Positions 10,488 through 18,310 of a DNA stretch of 64,000 nt are shown here, piece by piece. Origin of the DNA: Lachnospiraceae bacterium (GTDB taxonomy: Bacteria; Bacillota; Clostridia; Lachnospirales; Lachnospiraceae); contig CAJTDK010000010.1 in NCBI GenBank assembly GCA_910575105.1, positions 84,388 through 148,387 on the forward strand, written 5' to 3'. Each line of letters opens with the position of its first letter. Positions within the stretch are counted from its first letter, which is position 1. Below the pieces are notes generated by a model, which made no database searches, was not told the origin of the DNA, and saw only the letters and a program-made list of their open reading frames with translations. Position numbers and translations under genes: made by a program.

Positions 10488-11657
10488 CTAATCTTCCTGT
10501 ACATCTTCCGCACAAAGCTTCCTTACCGCCTCTTCACTGCCGGTCAGGGATCCCTGCACCATTCCCGGCTTCCCGCCGCCTTTTCCGGCGAAGGCCTCAT
10601 TCAGCCTTCTGCACAGCGGGCGCACATCCTCCTTATGGCTTCCGATCACATACCGGTAGCCATCGTCATCCGTCCCTGCAAATACGGCACATACCTTCGC
10701 CCCTCTTGACAAGAGCTGGTTCATCAGCTCCCGCGGTCCATTTCCCGAAATCTCCCGGTCAAATACGGTGACTATATTCCCCGATATGTCAATCTCCTGG
10801 GCCTGATACCTGATCATCTTCTGCTGGAGCGCTATAAGCTTCCCCTTAAGAGCTGCCTGCTCCCCTTTAAGATGCTCCACCGCCTGGGCGATATCCGTCT
10901 TCTTGGCACACAGAGCCGCGGAAATGGCCTTGGTGCTCTCATCCTTCCTGTCATAATCCGAAAGAGCGCGGTACCCGCAGAGCATGGTAATCCGCTCCCC
11001 GCCCTTATAATTGACCATATTCACCAACTTGATCAGTCCGATCTCCCCGGTCTTTTTCACATGGGGCGCGCAGCAGGCGCAGACATCATACCCGGGAACC
11101 GTCACGATGCGCACCTGCCCCTCGATCTCGATCTTGCTGCGGTAATCCAGGGCGGCAAGCTCCTCTTTTGACGGGTAGGACACCTGGATGTCCACATTTT
11201 CAAAGACCGCCCCGTTGGCCCTGCGTTCAATCTCCTTAAGCTGCTCTTTCGTAATCTGTCCGTCAAAGTCCAGCGTACAGTAGTCGCTCCCCAGATGGAA
11301 GCCTACATTATTATAGCCGAACCATTCGTGGACGATCCCGGAGACGATATGCTCACCGGAGTGCTGCTGCATCTTCCCGAACCGCTCCTCCCAGTTGATC
11401 CTTCCATGAACTTTTGCCCCTTCCTCAAGGGGTTCTTCGGTAATGTGATATACGACGTCCTCTTTTTCCCGGACATCGAGCACCCTCACCCCGTCCAGAT
11501 AACCGGTATCCGCATACTGTCCCCCGCCTTCCGGGAAAAATGCTGTCCGGTCGAGAACCACCCTGTACCTTTCCCCGTCCGGCACGCAAGCGCGCACGGA
11601 CGCATCAAATTCTTTCAAATGGCTGTCCTCATAAAACAGCTTCTCTGTCTCTTTCAT
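10488..11657 (-). CDS. Alanyl-tRNA editing protein, AlaX-L type
   Basis: This 389-residue protein resembles the editing and C-terminal parts of alanyl-tRNA synthetase. It would hydrolyse mischarged Ser- or Gly-tRNA(Ala) in trans. The N-terminal beta-barrel has FFPEGGGQYADTGYL. The zinc site is the HSGEH motif plus CACCAPH. A helical linker and a glycine-rich DHHA1-like end (GKGGGKPGMVQGS) follow. The presence of the DHHA1-like domain marks the long form. It lies 49 bases downstream of argS, fitting a translation-quality role. Confidence 0.85.
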   Translation of the reverse strand: MKETEKLFYEDSHLKEFDASVRACVPDGERYRVVLDRTAFFPEGGGQYADTGYLDGVRVLDVREKEDVVYHITEEPLEEGAKVHGRINWEERFGKMQQHSGEHIVSGIVHEWFGYNNVGFHLGSDYCTLDFDGQITKEQLKEIERRANGAVFENVDIQVSYPSKEELAALDYRSKIEIEGQVRIVTVPGYDVCACCAPHVKKTGEIGLIKLVNMVNYKGGERITMLCGYRALSDYDRKDESTKAISAALCAKKTDIAQAVEHLKGEQAALKGKLIALQQKMIRYQAQEIDISGNIVTVFDREISGNGPRELMNQLLSRGAKVCAVFAGTDDDGYRYVIGSHKEDVRPLCRRLNEAFAGKGGGKPGMVQGSLTGSEEAVRKLCAEDVQED

Positions 11658-11706
11658 CTTCTACACGTCCTTTTTTTAACATCTGCAGGCACTTCTCCAC
11701 CCGGTT

Positions 11707-13473
11707 TCACATCCGCTCCGGCGCCTCAAATCCCAGCACATCAATACACGACTCCAGTATATCCTTCACCAGGATAAGCAGCGCGATATAGCTTCTTTTC
11801 CGCTCTGCGTCCTCTTCGGCAAGAATCTTCGTCTCATGATAGAAGCGGTTAAATGCATTTGCCAGATCATAGATATACGCACAGATCTTATGCGGCGCAA
11901 GCTCCTCGTATGCTACAGCCATCACCTCATTATACTTCGCAGCCTCAAGATGAAGCGCCTTCTCCCCATCGCTGCCCGCTGCAGTGGCCGTAAGACCCTC
12001 TAAGCCTTCTCCTTCTGCCGCATATTTATTCAGGATCGACTTGATCCGGACAATCGTATATAAAATGTAGGGGCCGGTATTTCCTTCAAAGGAAGTGAAC
12101 CTGTCCACATCAAATACATAATCTTTCGCAGCCTGATTAGAAAGATCGCCGTACTTGAGCGCCGCCAGCCCCACGATCTTCGCCGTAGCTGCCGCATCCG
12201 CCTCTTCTACCGTACGGTTGTCGGTGATCTTCTTATACATCTCCTTTTCAATGTCAGCGATCAGATCCTCCAGACGCATGATCCCGCCTTCTCTTGTCTT
12301 AAATGGCTTGCCGTCCTTGCCGTTCATGGTTCCGAAGCCCAAGAAGAAAAGGCCTGTGCTTTCCGGCACGATCCCCGATTTCTTCGCCGCCCGGAACACC
12401 TGCACAAAGTGAAGCTCCTGACGCTTGTCCGCCAGATAGATCACCTTGTCCGGCTGATAATCCCTCTGACGCTGCACCAGCGTCGCCAGGTCTGTCGTCC
12501 CATAAAGCGACGCGCCGTCTGATTTCTGCACCATACACGGCGGGATCTCCTTCGTGTCAGCCTCCTCCTGCACGTCGATAACAAGGGCTCCCTGATCCAT
12601 ATGGGCAAATCCATCTGCTTTCAGCCGCCCGATCATATCCGGAATATCGCTCTGGGCGTCAGATTCCCCTTTCCACAAATCAAACTCGACGTTCAGATGG
12701 TCATAATTCTTCTTAAGGTCAGCAACCGACACATCCATGATATGCCTCCAGACTGCCGTATATCCCCTGTGGCCGTTCTGGAGCAGATATGTGGCATGAA
12801 GCGCCGCCTCCCGGTACGTATCATCCTCCTTCGCCTTTGCGCTGGCCGTCGGATAGATCTCCTCCAGCTCACTGATGGTAAATGGCGCCTCCTTCGGATA
12901 TTCTCCCGCAAAATCCTCATTAAAATAAGGAAGAGAAGGCTGGCGCTCCTTTAGCTCCGTAATGATCAGCCCCATCTGATAGCCCCAGTCGCCAAGGTGG
13001 ATATCCCCAAGCACCTTATGCCCTGCCTTCCTGGCAATGCGCTTCACACTCTCGCCGATGACGGCAGAGCGGAGATGCCCTACGTGCAGCGGTTTTGCCA
13101 CATTCGGCCCGCCGTAGTCTACCACGATCATCTGCGGTTCTTTGGCCTTCTCAATACCCAGATCCTTTGAAGTCCGCATCTCATTCAGATATGAAGCAAC
13201 TGCCTCTTCATCAAGCTTCATATTGATAAAGCCTGGCTTCACTGCCTCGACGGCTCCGATATACCTTTTCTCCGTCAGATTCGCGATCACATCCTCTGCG
13301 ATCATAAAGGGAGCCTTGTGATACGCCTTCGCTCCTGCCATGGCCCCGTTACACTGATATTCGCACAGATCCGGGCGGTTAGACAGCGTGACCTTCGCCA
13401 ATCCCCGGTCATATCCTGCCTTCTCAAAAGCCGCGCCTAATTCTTCTTCCAAATAATCTATGATTTTTTTCAT
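11707..13473 (-). CDS. argS: Arginyl-tRNA synthetase
   Basis: A 588-residue class I synthetase that charges tRNA(Arg) with arginine. The HIGH motif is HVGH in KPLHVGHLRSAVIGES. The KMSKS loop takes the relaxed form common in ArgRS, GKPFKTREGG. The C-terminus has the DALR-type anticodon-binding helices, ending GFEAPERM. AGGAGG stands upstream of ATG 13473. No T-box leader was found upstream. It probably leads an operon with the AlaX-like and dehydrogenase-like genes. Confidence 0.95.
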   Translation of the reverse strand: MKKIIDYLEEELGAAFEKAGYDRGLAKVTLSNRPDLCEYQCNGAMAGAKAYHKAPFMIAEDVIANLTEKRYIGAVEAVKPGFINMKLDEEAVASYLNEMRTSKDLGIEKAKEPQMIVVDYGGPNVAKPLHVGHLRSAVIGESVKRIARKAGHKVLGDIHLGDWGYQMGLIITELKERQPSLPYFNEDFAGEYPKEAPFTISELEEIYPTASAKAKEDDTYREAALHATYLLQNGHRGYTAVWRHIMDVSVADLKKNYDHLNVEFDLWKGESDAQSDIPDMIGRLKADGFAHMDQGALVIDVQEEADTKEIPPCMVQKSDGASLYGTTDLATLVQRQRDYQPDKVIYLADKRQELHFVQVFRAAKKSGIVPESTGLFFLGFGTMNGKDGKPFKTREGGIMRLEDLIADIEKEMYKKITDNRTVEEADAAATAKIVGLAALKYGDLSNQAAKDYVFDVDRFTSFEGNTGPYILYTIVRIKSILNKYAAEGEGLEGLTATAAGSDGEKALHLEAAKYNEVMAVAYEELAPHKICAYIYDLANAFNRFYHETKILAEEDAERKRSYIALLILVKDILESCIDVLGFEAPERM

Positions 13474-13492
13474 GATAGTAAACCTCCTGCAT

Positions 13493-13520
13493 TTTATACG
13501 ATATATTATTTTTCGGACAA
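13493..13520 (-). promoter_or_regulatory. Possible argS promoter
   Basis: TTGTCC (13515-13520) and TATAAA (13493-13498) on the minus strand are 16 bases apart. The implied leader would be only about 13 bases and begin near the Shine-Dalgarno, which is unusually short, so the call is tentative. Confidence 0.35.
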
Positions 13521-13574
13521 TTTTCGATGCTTACAACATCGTATTATATTTTTTCAAAAAAGTCCATACTATTA

Positions 13575-13603
13575 TTGCCAAATCTTGTATCTCATGGTAT
13601 TAT
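13575..13603 (+). promoter_or_regulatory. hrb-nfo promoter
   Basis: TTGCCA (13575-13580) and TATTAT (13598-13603) on the + strand are 17 bases apart, about 50 bases before the hrb start codon. Confidence 0.6.
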
Positions 13604-13606
13604 ATC

Positions 13607-13619
13607 AGTAATAATTACT
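13607..13619 (+). promoter_or_regulatory. PerR/Fur-like operator candidate
   Basis: The palindrome AGTAAT-A-ATTACT sits just after the -10 box, at the expected transcription start. Its core TAAT-N-ATTA matches the core of the PerR box (TTATAATNATTATAA), with 9 of the 14 specified positions matching by eye. A repressor bound here would block hrb-nfo. Confidence 0.4.
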
Positions 13620-13652
13620 ATTATTAAAAATTTACGAAAGGAAAACATAACG

Positions 13653-14336
13653 ATGAATAAAAAAGTATTGCGCAGCTTATCCTATGGAGTATACATCGTT
13701 TCCACCCTGGACGGCACAAGGAACACGGGATGCGTCGCTAACAGCGTCATGCAGGTCACCTCATCGCCCGCTACTATCGCGGTCAGCATAAACCATGATA
13801 ATTACACCAATTCCTGCATTGAGGCTTCCGGGAAATTTGCTGTTTCTATCCTGTCCGAGACTTCCCCGGCTTCTCTTATCGGGCAGTTCGGGTTCCAGTC
13901 CGGGAAGGATACGGACAAATTTGACGGCGTGGATTTCAGCATACAGGAAGGTCTCCCTGTGTTAAACGACTGCTGCGGCTACATCGTCTGCAAAGTCGTA
14001 GATAAACTGGAGACCTCCTCTCATACCGTATTTTTAGGGGAAGTCATCGATGGCGGCACCATCGGCAGCGCACCTGCAATGACCTACGCATATTACCATA
14101 ATGTAGTCAAAGGGAAGAGCCCGAAAAATGCTCCCACCTATATCGCCGACGAGAACGATTCCCCGGAAAATGCTTCCGCAGGCAGAACCGATTCCCCAGA
14201 AGGCAGCGCTTCTTTACGCTGGACATGCGGCATCTGCGGTTATGTCTACGAGGGCAGTGTTCCTTTTGAAGAGCTTTCGGACAACTACGTATGCCCCATT
14301 TGCCGGCAGAGCAAAGACAAATTTATCCAAAGATAA
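13653..14336 (+). CDS. hrb: Flavin reductase-rubredoxin fusion (high-molecular-weight rubredoxin)
   Basis: The 227-residue protein joins an FMN-binding flavin-reductase domain (residues about 1-160, with GCVANSVMQVTSSPATIAVS) to a C-terminal rubredoxin (CGICGYVYEG and YVCPIC, the four iron-binding cysteines). Family members such as Moorella Hrb pass electrons from NADH to flavodiiron oxidases or rubrerythrins and so remove oxygen or peroxide in anaerobes. The start ATG 13653 has GAAAGGA upstream; an upstream in-frame ATG at 13527 lies before the promoter and is unlikely. It is followed 36 bases later by nfo, giving an oxidative-damage operon. Confidence 0.85.
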   Translation: MNKKVLRSLSYGVYIVSTLDGTRNTGCVANSVMQVTSSPATIAVSINHDNYTNSCIEASGKFAVSILSETSPASLIGQFGFQSGKDTDKFDGVDFSIQEGLPVLNDCCGYIVCKVVDKLETSSHTVFLGEVIDGGTIGSAPAMTYAYYHNVVKGKSPKNAPTYIADENDSPENASAGRTDSPEGSASLRWTCGICGYVYEGSVPFEELSDNYVCPICRQSKDKFIQR

Positions 14337-14372
14337 AAGACAATCAAACAAATTTGAAAAGGAGATATACCG

Positions 14373-15275
14373 ATGAAAATAGGTTCCCATGTGGGGATGA
14401 GCGGCAAGGACATGCTGCTTGGCTCGGCAAAGGAGGCAGTCTCTTACGGCGCCAACACATTCATGTTCTATACCGGGGCACCCCAGAATACAAGACGAAA
14501 GGATATTAGCGAGCTGAATATTGACGCCGCATGGACATATATGGAGGAACACGGCATTCATGAAGTTGTCGTCCACGCCCCCTACATCATCAACCTGGGC
14601 AATGCCGTCAAGCCCGAGACTTACGAGCTTGCGGTGAATTTCCTGCGGACAGAGATCGAACGCACCGAAGCCTGTAAAAGCAAGATCTTGATCCTCCACC
14701 CCGGCGCTCACGTAGGGGAAGGTACGGACACTGGAACAAGCCAGATCATCAAAGGGCTGAACGAGGTACTTATAAAGGATACGGATCTTTACATCGCTCT
14801 GGAAACGATGGCTGGAAAAGGCTCGGAAGTCGGGCGTTCCTTTGAAGAGCTTGCGCGCATTTACGACGGAGTGACGTACAGCGATAAGCTGCGCGTCTGC
14901 TTCGACACCTGCCATACCCACGACAGCGGCTATGATATCATCCATGATTTTGACGGGGTAATCAGTGAATTTGACCGGATGATCGGAAAGGACCAGATCG
15001 CCGTGTTCCATATCAATGACACGAAAAATCCTGTAGGCGCGAAAAAAGACCGCCATGAGAATATCGGCTTCGGAGAGATTGGCTTTGACGCCCTGTCTTA
15101 TATCGTACATCACCCGGATTTTGCAGATGTTCCGAAGATCTTAGAGACACCCTATATCCCTTCCCCGACGAAGGCAAAGAAAGCTTACGCGCCGTATAAG
15201 CATGAGATTGAGATGCTTCTTGAAGATAAATTCGATCCGGAGATGAAAGAGAAGATCATTGCGGAGAATGAGTAA
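14373..15275 (+). CDS. nfo: Deoxyribonuclease IV (endonuclease IV)
   Basis: A 300-residue AP endonuclease that cuts DNA 5' to abasic sites and repairs oxidative damage. The metal-binding residues characteristic of the family are visible in [41 protein letters not shown] and the [12 protein letters not shown] signature. Length is standard. AAGGAGATATACCG precedes the ATG. Its pairing with hrb under one promoter suggests joint induction by oxygen stress. Confidence 0.94.
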   Translation: MKIGSHVGMSGKDMLLGSAKEAVSYGANTFMFYTGAPQNTRRKDISELNIDAAWTYMEEHGIHEVVVHAPYIINLGNAVKPETYELAVNFLRTEIERTEACKSKILILHPGAHVGEGTDTGTSQIIKGLNEVLIKDTDLYIALETMAGKGSEVGRSFEELARIYDGVTYSDKLRVCFDTCHTHDSGYDIIHDFDGVISEFDRMIGKDQIAVFHINDTKNPVGAKKDRHENIGFGEIGFDALSYIVHHPDFADVPKILETPYIPSPTKAKKAYAPYKHEIEMLLEDKFDPEMKEKIIAENE

Positions 15276-15308
15276 AAATGTGTAAATGAACAAGAACAAG
15301 TGACAATG

Positions 15309-15372
15309 AAAAGGTGCAAAGATATTCCCACAACAAAAAGGCCTGACAGGAATAGACTTTGCACCTTTTTTA
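15309..15372 (+). terminator. Terminator after nfo
   Basis: Arms AAAGGTGCAAAG and CTTTGCACCTTT are perfectly complementary over 12 bp across a loop of about 36 bases and are followed by TTTTTTATA on the + strand, 35 bases after the nfo stop codon. Confidence 0.65.
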
Positions 15373-15437
15373 TATTTAAAATGATAAATCCTTGACATTA
15401 ACACTCATGGAGGATAATTTGGCAACTGTGATTTTAA

Positions 15438-15542
15438 TCAAATAATCCAGTCCTGATTCTCATGTCCCCCGTTCGCCCTTTTCACACGCTGAAGGTCTAT
15501 ATATCTGTCAATGGTTATCGTAATCGATTCTTTTTCCGTCAT
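15438..15542 (-). CDS. Small protein of 34 residues, unknown
   Basis: An ATG at 15542 stands behind a strong GGAGGTGG ribosome site and opens a 34-codon frame (MTEKESITITIDRYIDLQR onward, ending DWII). Upstream lies a near-consensus promoter at 15587-15615. If the TGA at 15438 is ignored, the frame continues ten more codons, so it could be a slightly truncated version of a longer protein. The beta strand-helix start recalls small ribbon-helix-helix-like proteins, but I cannot assign a family. Confidence 0.45.
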   Translation of the reverse strand: MTEKESITITIDRYIDLQRVKRANGGHENQDWII

Positions 15543-15586
15543 ATTTTCCACCTCCATATAAAAGATTATTGTCTTTCCTAATTTCT

Positions 15587-15615
15587 ATTATAACGAACAG
15601 ACCAATAGGTGTAAA
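15587..15615 (-). promoter_or_regulatory. Promoter for the 34-residue ORF
   Basis: TTTACA (15610-15615) and TATAAT (15587-15592) on the minus strand with a 17-base spacer, about 45 bases before the small ORF. Confidence 0.6.
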
Positions 15616-15631
15616 GCTTTATCCTCCCTAT

Positions 15632-16222
15632 CTATCCCATAACTCCCATGATTTTTATATAATCTTCCGTCTTGTCCTGCATAATCTGAAAGCCTTTTCC
15701 AATCTCCTCCAGAGAAATTCTGTGGGAAATCAATTTTTCCGGGGAAAAACGGCCGTTTGCGAGCCGTTCCACCACATAATTCCAGTCATCATCCGCCTTC
15801 CCGGTAAATGAAGAATTCCACGTCCCCGTAAGGGTAAGCTGGTTTTTCAGTATCTTCCAGTAAATATCCTTAGGAAGCTTTATATCTGAAAGTGGGTTCC
15901 CCACCAGACAGACTCTCCCTTCAGCAGTCAGGTCAATCGCCTGAGACACAGTCTCATCCCTTCCCACACATTCAAAAAAAACATCTGCCCCTGCTCCGCC
16001 TGTGCGCTCCATCATCCACCGGTCCACTTCCACCCTTCTGCTGTCACAGAAGTTTTGTTCTAAAAGCCCCATGTCAAGAACTATTTCTTTCTGGAAATCC
16101 TTATTCCCGATTACAAAAATGTTCTTAACCCCCGCATCCAGAAGAAAACTGACAAGCAGAAGTCCTATGGTTCCCAGGCCGCAGACCGCCACATTTTCCC
16201 CAATAAGCGGCAAGACTCTTCG
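15632..16222 (-). pseudogene. Zinc alcohol/polyol dehydrogenase, C-terminal fragment
   Basis: About 195 residues matching the nucleotide-binding and C-terminal part of medium-chain zinc dehydrogenases, most like galactitol-1-phosphate 5-dehydrogenases. The Rossmann motif is VAVCGLGTIGLLL, followed by GADVFFECVGRDETV and a normal C-terminus (DKTEDYIKIMGVMG). The N-terminal catalytic domain of about 150 residues with the zinc ligands is absent. Its frame runs straight into the remnant of a transposase-like gene at about 16225, so a deletion has fused two unrelated genes. No start codon with a ribosome site exists for the fragment. Confidence 0.7.
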
Positions 16223-16761
16223 TATCGCATACTGGTTCCCGTCTGTCAGCTCGATAAATATGCGTTTGCGGCGTTCCTTTGTAGCCAGGTATATCCCGTG
16301 ATCTTTGTAGCGGTATGCCTTTTGAGAAAGGGAAATCCTTCCGCTTTATCCGTGTGAAGCCTGACATGGTATTTTCTTACCTGCCTGCACAGATAGCGGT
16401 GCAGCTTCCCGGTATCCACAAGCTTTGACAGTTCTTCCTGCTTTTCCTGCATCTCCTTCGGGAGCTTAACCGGCTCCTGCGTAAGCACCGCGGCAAAGGC
16501 ATTGCTGACCTTTAAAAGAAAACGAAGATAATGCTTTTCATCCCCGGTCAGATTCTCATTTTCCCCAAGGAGCTTCAGTACCTTCAATTTCGTGCGCGTC
16601 CACTGGCACTTTATGTCTCCAAGCGCATCAAATACAGACAGATAAAAATACACTGACGGCAGCCCTAGCTCTCCTCTGAGGCCGCTTGCGGTCATCTCAT
16701 TCTGAACCGTATAGCCCGGATAAAGCTTTGACAGGCTTCTACTTTTTTTGTCAATATCCAT
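16223..16761 (-). pseudogene. Transposase/TnpB-like N-terminal remnant
   Basis: The frame from ATG 16761 gives about 140 residues with CQWTRTKLKVLKLLGENENL and VRKYHVRLHTDKAEG. After a frameshift near 16340 it continues as YRYKDHGIYLATKERRKRIF before meeting the dehydrogenase fragment. From memory this resembles N-terminal parts of IS200/IS605-type TnpB proteins of clostridia, but I cannot confirm it. The nuclease and zinc-finger half is missing. Two palindromes lie just upstream and might belong to the element end. Confidence 0.4.
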
Positions 16762-16809
16762 TTCTCATGGAAAATATATAAAATTCTCCCAAAAAATGCC
16801 GCAAAATAA

Positions 16810-16859
16810 AAATCACTTCAAAATGATCTTTTGCTGCAAAAATCATTTCAAAGTGATTT
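16810..16859. repeat. Two 16-bp palindromes that form one large hairpin
   Basis: ATCACTTCAAAATGAT (16812-16827) and ATCATTTCAAAGTGAT (16842-16857) are near-identical imperfect palindromes 30 bp apart. Together with TTTTGC-T-GCAAAA between them they also form one long hairpin. They could be tandem operator sites or the subterminal hairpin of a transposon. Confidence 0.6.
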
Positions 16860-16875
16860 GTTATTAAAACATAAT

Positions 16876-16911
16876 TTACAAAACAACCGGCTTACCGTCT
16901 ACCAGCCGGCG
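16876..16911 (-). terminator. Terminator of the opp-tld operon
   Basis: On the minus strand CCGGCT and AGCCGG (16904-16909 and 16887-16892) form a stem with an 11-base loop followed by TTGTTTTG, about 45 bases after the tldE stop codon. Confidence 0.6.
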
Positions 16912-16954
16912 TACTTACTCATTTCATCTCTTACCATCTGATGCATCCTCTTTC

Positions 16955-18310
16955 CTACTTCCCAGACACCACCAGCTTTTTCACCTTCACCGTCGGCCCG
17001 AGTACGCACACGTCGTCCACCGTCCGGTACACCGCATCGTCTCCGATCATCTCCATATCCTCCCACAGTTCGCAGATATTTCCCGATATGGTAAACTGGT
17101 TCAGGGCGGTGCACACACGCCCGCCTTCGATCCGGTTCCCCGACGCTAGAATTGAGAAATCCCCGGTCTTCGTATCGGTCCCGGCAAATGCACCTTCAAT
17201 CCTGGTAATATAGATACCGCCCTCGGCCGCCGCGATCATCTCCTTACGGGAATATGTCTTATCCCCGGAGCCAAGCCGCACATTGGTGGCTCTCGTTCCG
17301 ATATCGGCAGTGATATCCGGCTTAAAGCCGTTTCCGGTACTTACTTTCCCTGCCGCGGCAGCATCCCTTTTATTATAGAGTGCCGCCTCAAAGACTCCGT
17401 CCCGGATAAGCATTTTTTTTGTGACCGGCACTCCCTCGTCGTCAATCCTGCGCCTGCAGGTTCCGTGAGGGCTGAAGGGGTCTTCCTCAAGCCGGAGCGC
17501 CGAACAGCCGATCCGTTCTCCCTCGCGCCCGGCCAGCGCGCTTAAGTCATGCCGGAGGTTCTCACCGTAAAACATCGGGAGGTAATGCCCGAGAAGCTCT
17601 GCCGTTACACAGTTTTCCAGGACGATGGGACAGCTCCTTGAGATGACTGTATCCGCATGGAGGCCGAACCTGGCGTATTTGGCCGCACGCCTTGCCAGAT
17701 TGCCGGCAGTCTCCCGGAACCCCACCTCATCCTGCGCGTCCACGATACCAAGCTTAAACGCTCCCGCCACATATCCTTCATCCCTGGCAATGACCCGGAT
17801 CGTAAAGCTGCAGTCCCCGTTGTCATCCGCCAGATAATTGCCCTGTCCGTCAATCAGCGTAACCGTGTCCTCGAACTGGCGGTACTCGCAGATTTCCACC
17901 GTGTCCGCCTTCTCGCAGGCAAGAGCCTGGCGCTCCGCGTATTTCAGAATATCCGTCACCTTATCCCGGTCAACCCCGCGCCATCTTTTTCCCCGCAGGT
18001 CTATGCTCTCTCCAATGCACTCCGGCAGCTGCCTTTCCCCGAACACGCCCGCCGTCTCCTTAAGCCTCCGGAAGATCTCCTCATGGGCACTCAGGGAACC
18101 GGCGTAAGCACAGCAGTATTCGCCGTCCCACGCCGCCTCGATAAAATACATCCCCGCAGCGCCCTCTTCAAAGGCCTTAAGCTTCTGATGCTGCACAGAA
18201 AGGCAGAGGAATCTGCGGCTGTCCACTGTCAGCCTCCTGTGGGTAAAGCCCTGCTCCTTAAGTTCGTCCATGAACTTCAATATCTCCGGATCTTTCGCCG
18301 CACTGATCAT
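16955..18310 (-). CDS. TldE/PmbA-family metalloprotease subunit
   Basis: A 451-residue TldE (PmbA) homologue. In characterised pairs TldD and TldE form a heterodimer that digests unstructured peptides, and TldE lacks the zinc-binding HExxxH motif. No such motif is seen here, which supports the TldE assignment. The C-terminal barrel domain shows RRIDDEGVPVTKK and GGIYITRIEGAFAG. The start ATG 18310 overlaps the tldD stop by four bases, with GGGAGGT upstream. It is the last gene of the peptide operon before the terminator. Confidence 0.85.
   Translation of the reverse strand: MISAAKDPEILKFMDELKEQGFTHRRLTVDSRRFLCLSVQHQKLKAFEEGAAGMYFIEAAWDGEYCCAYAGSLSAHEEIFRRLKETAGVFGERQLPECIGESIDLRGKRWRGVDRDKVTDILKYAERQALACEKADTVEICEYRQFEDTVTLIDGQGNYLADDNGDCSFTIRVIARDEGYVAGAFKLGIVDAQDEVGFRETAGNLARRAAKYARFGLHADTVISRSCPIVLENCVTAELLGHYLPMFYGENLRHDLSALAGREGERIGCSALRLEEDPFSPHGTCRRRIDDEGVPVTKKMLIRDGVFEAALYNKRDAAAAGKVSTGNGFKPDITADIGTRATNVRLGSGDKTYSRKEMIAAAEGGIYITRIEGAFAGTDTKTGDFSILASGNRIEGGRVCTALNQFTISGNICELWEDMEMIGDDAVYRTVDDVCVLGPTVKVKKLVVSGK

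Noticed and set aside
14214..15113. A 299-codon minus-strand frame
   Set aside because: Antisense to hrb and nfo, both with clear domains; no start signal.
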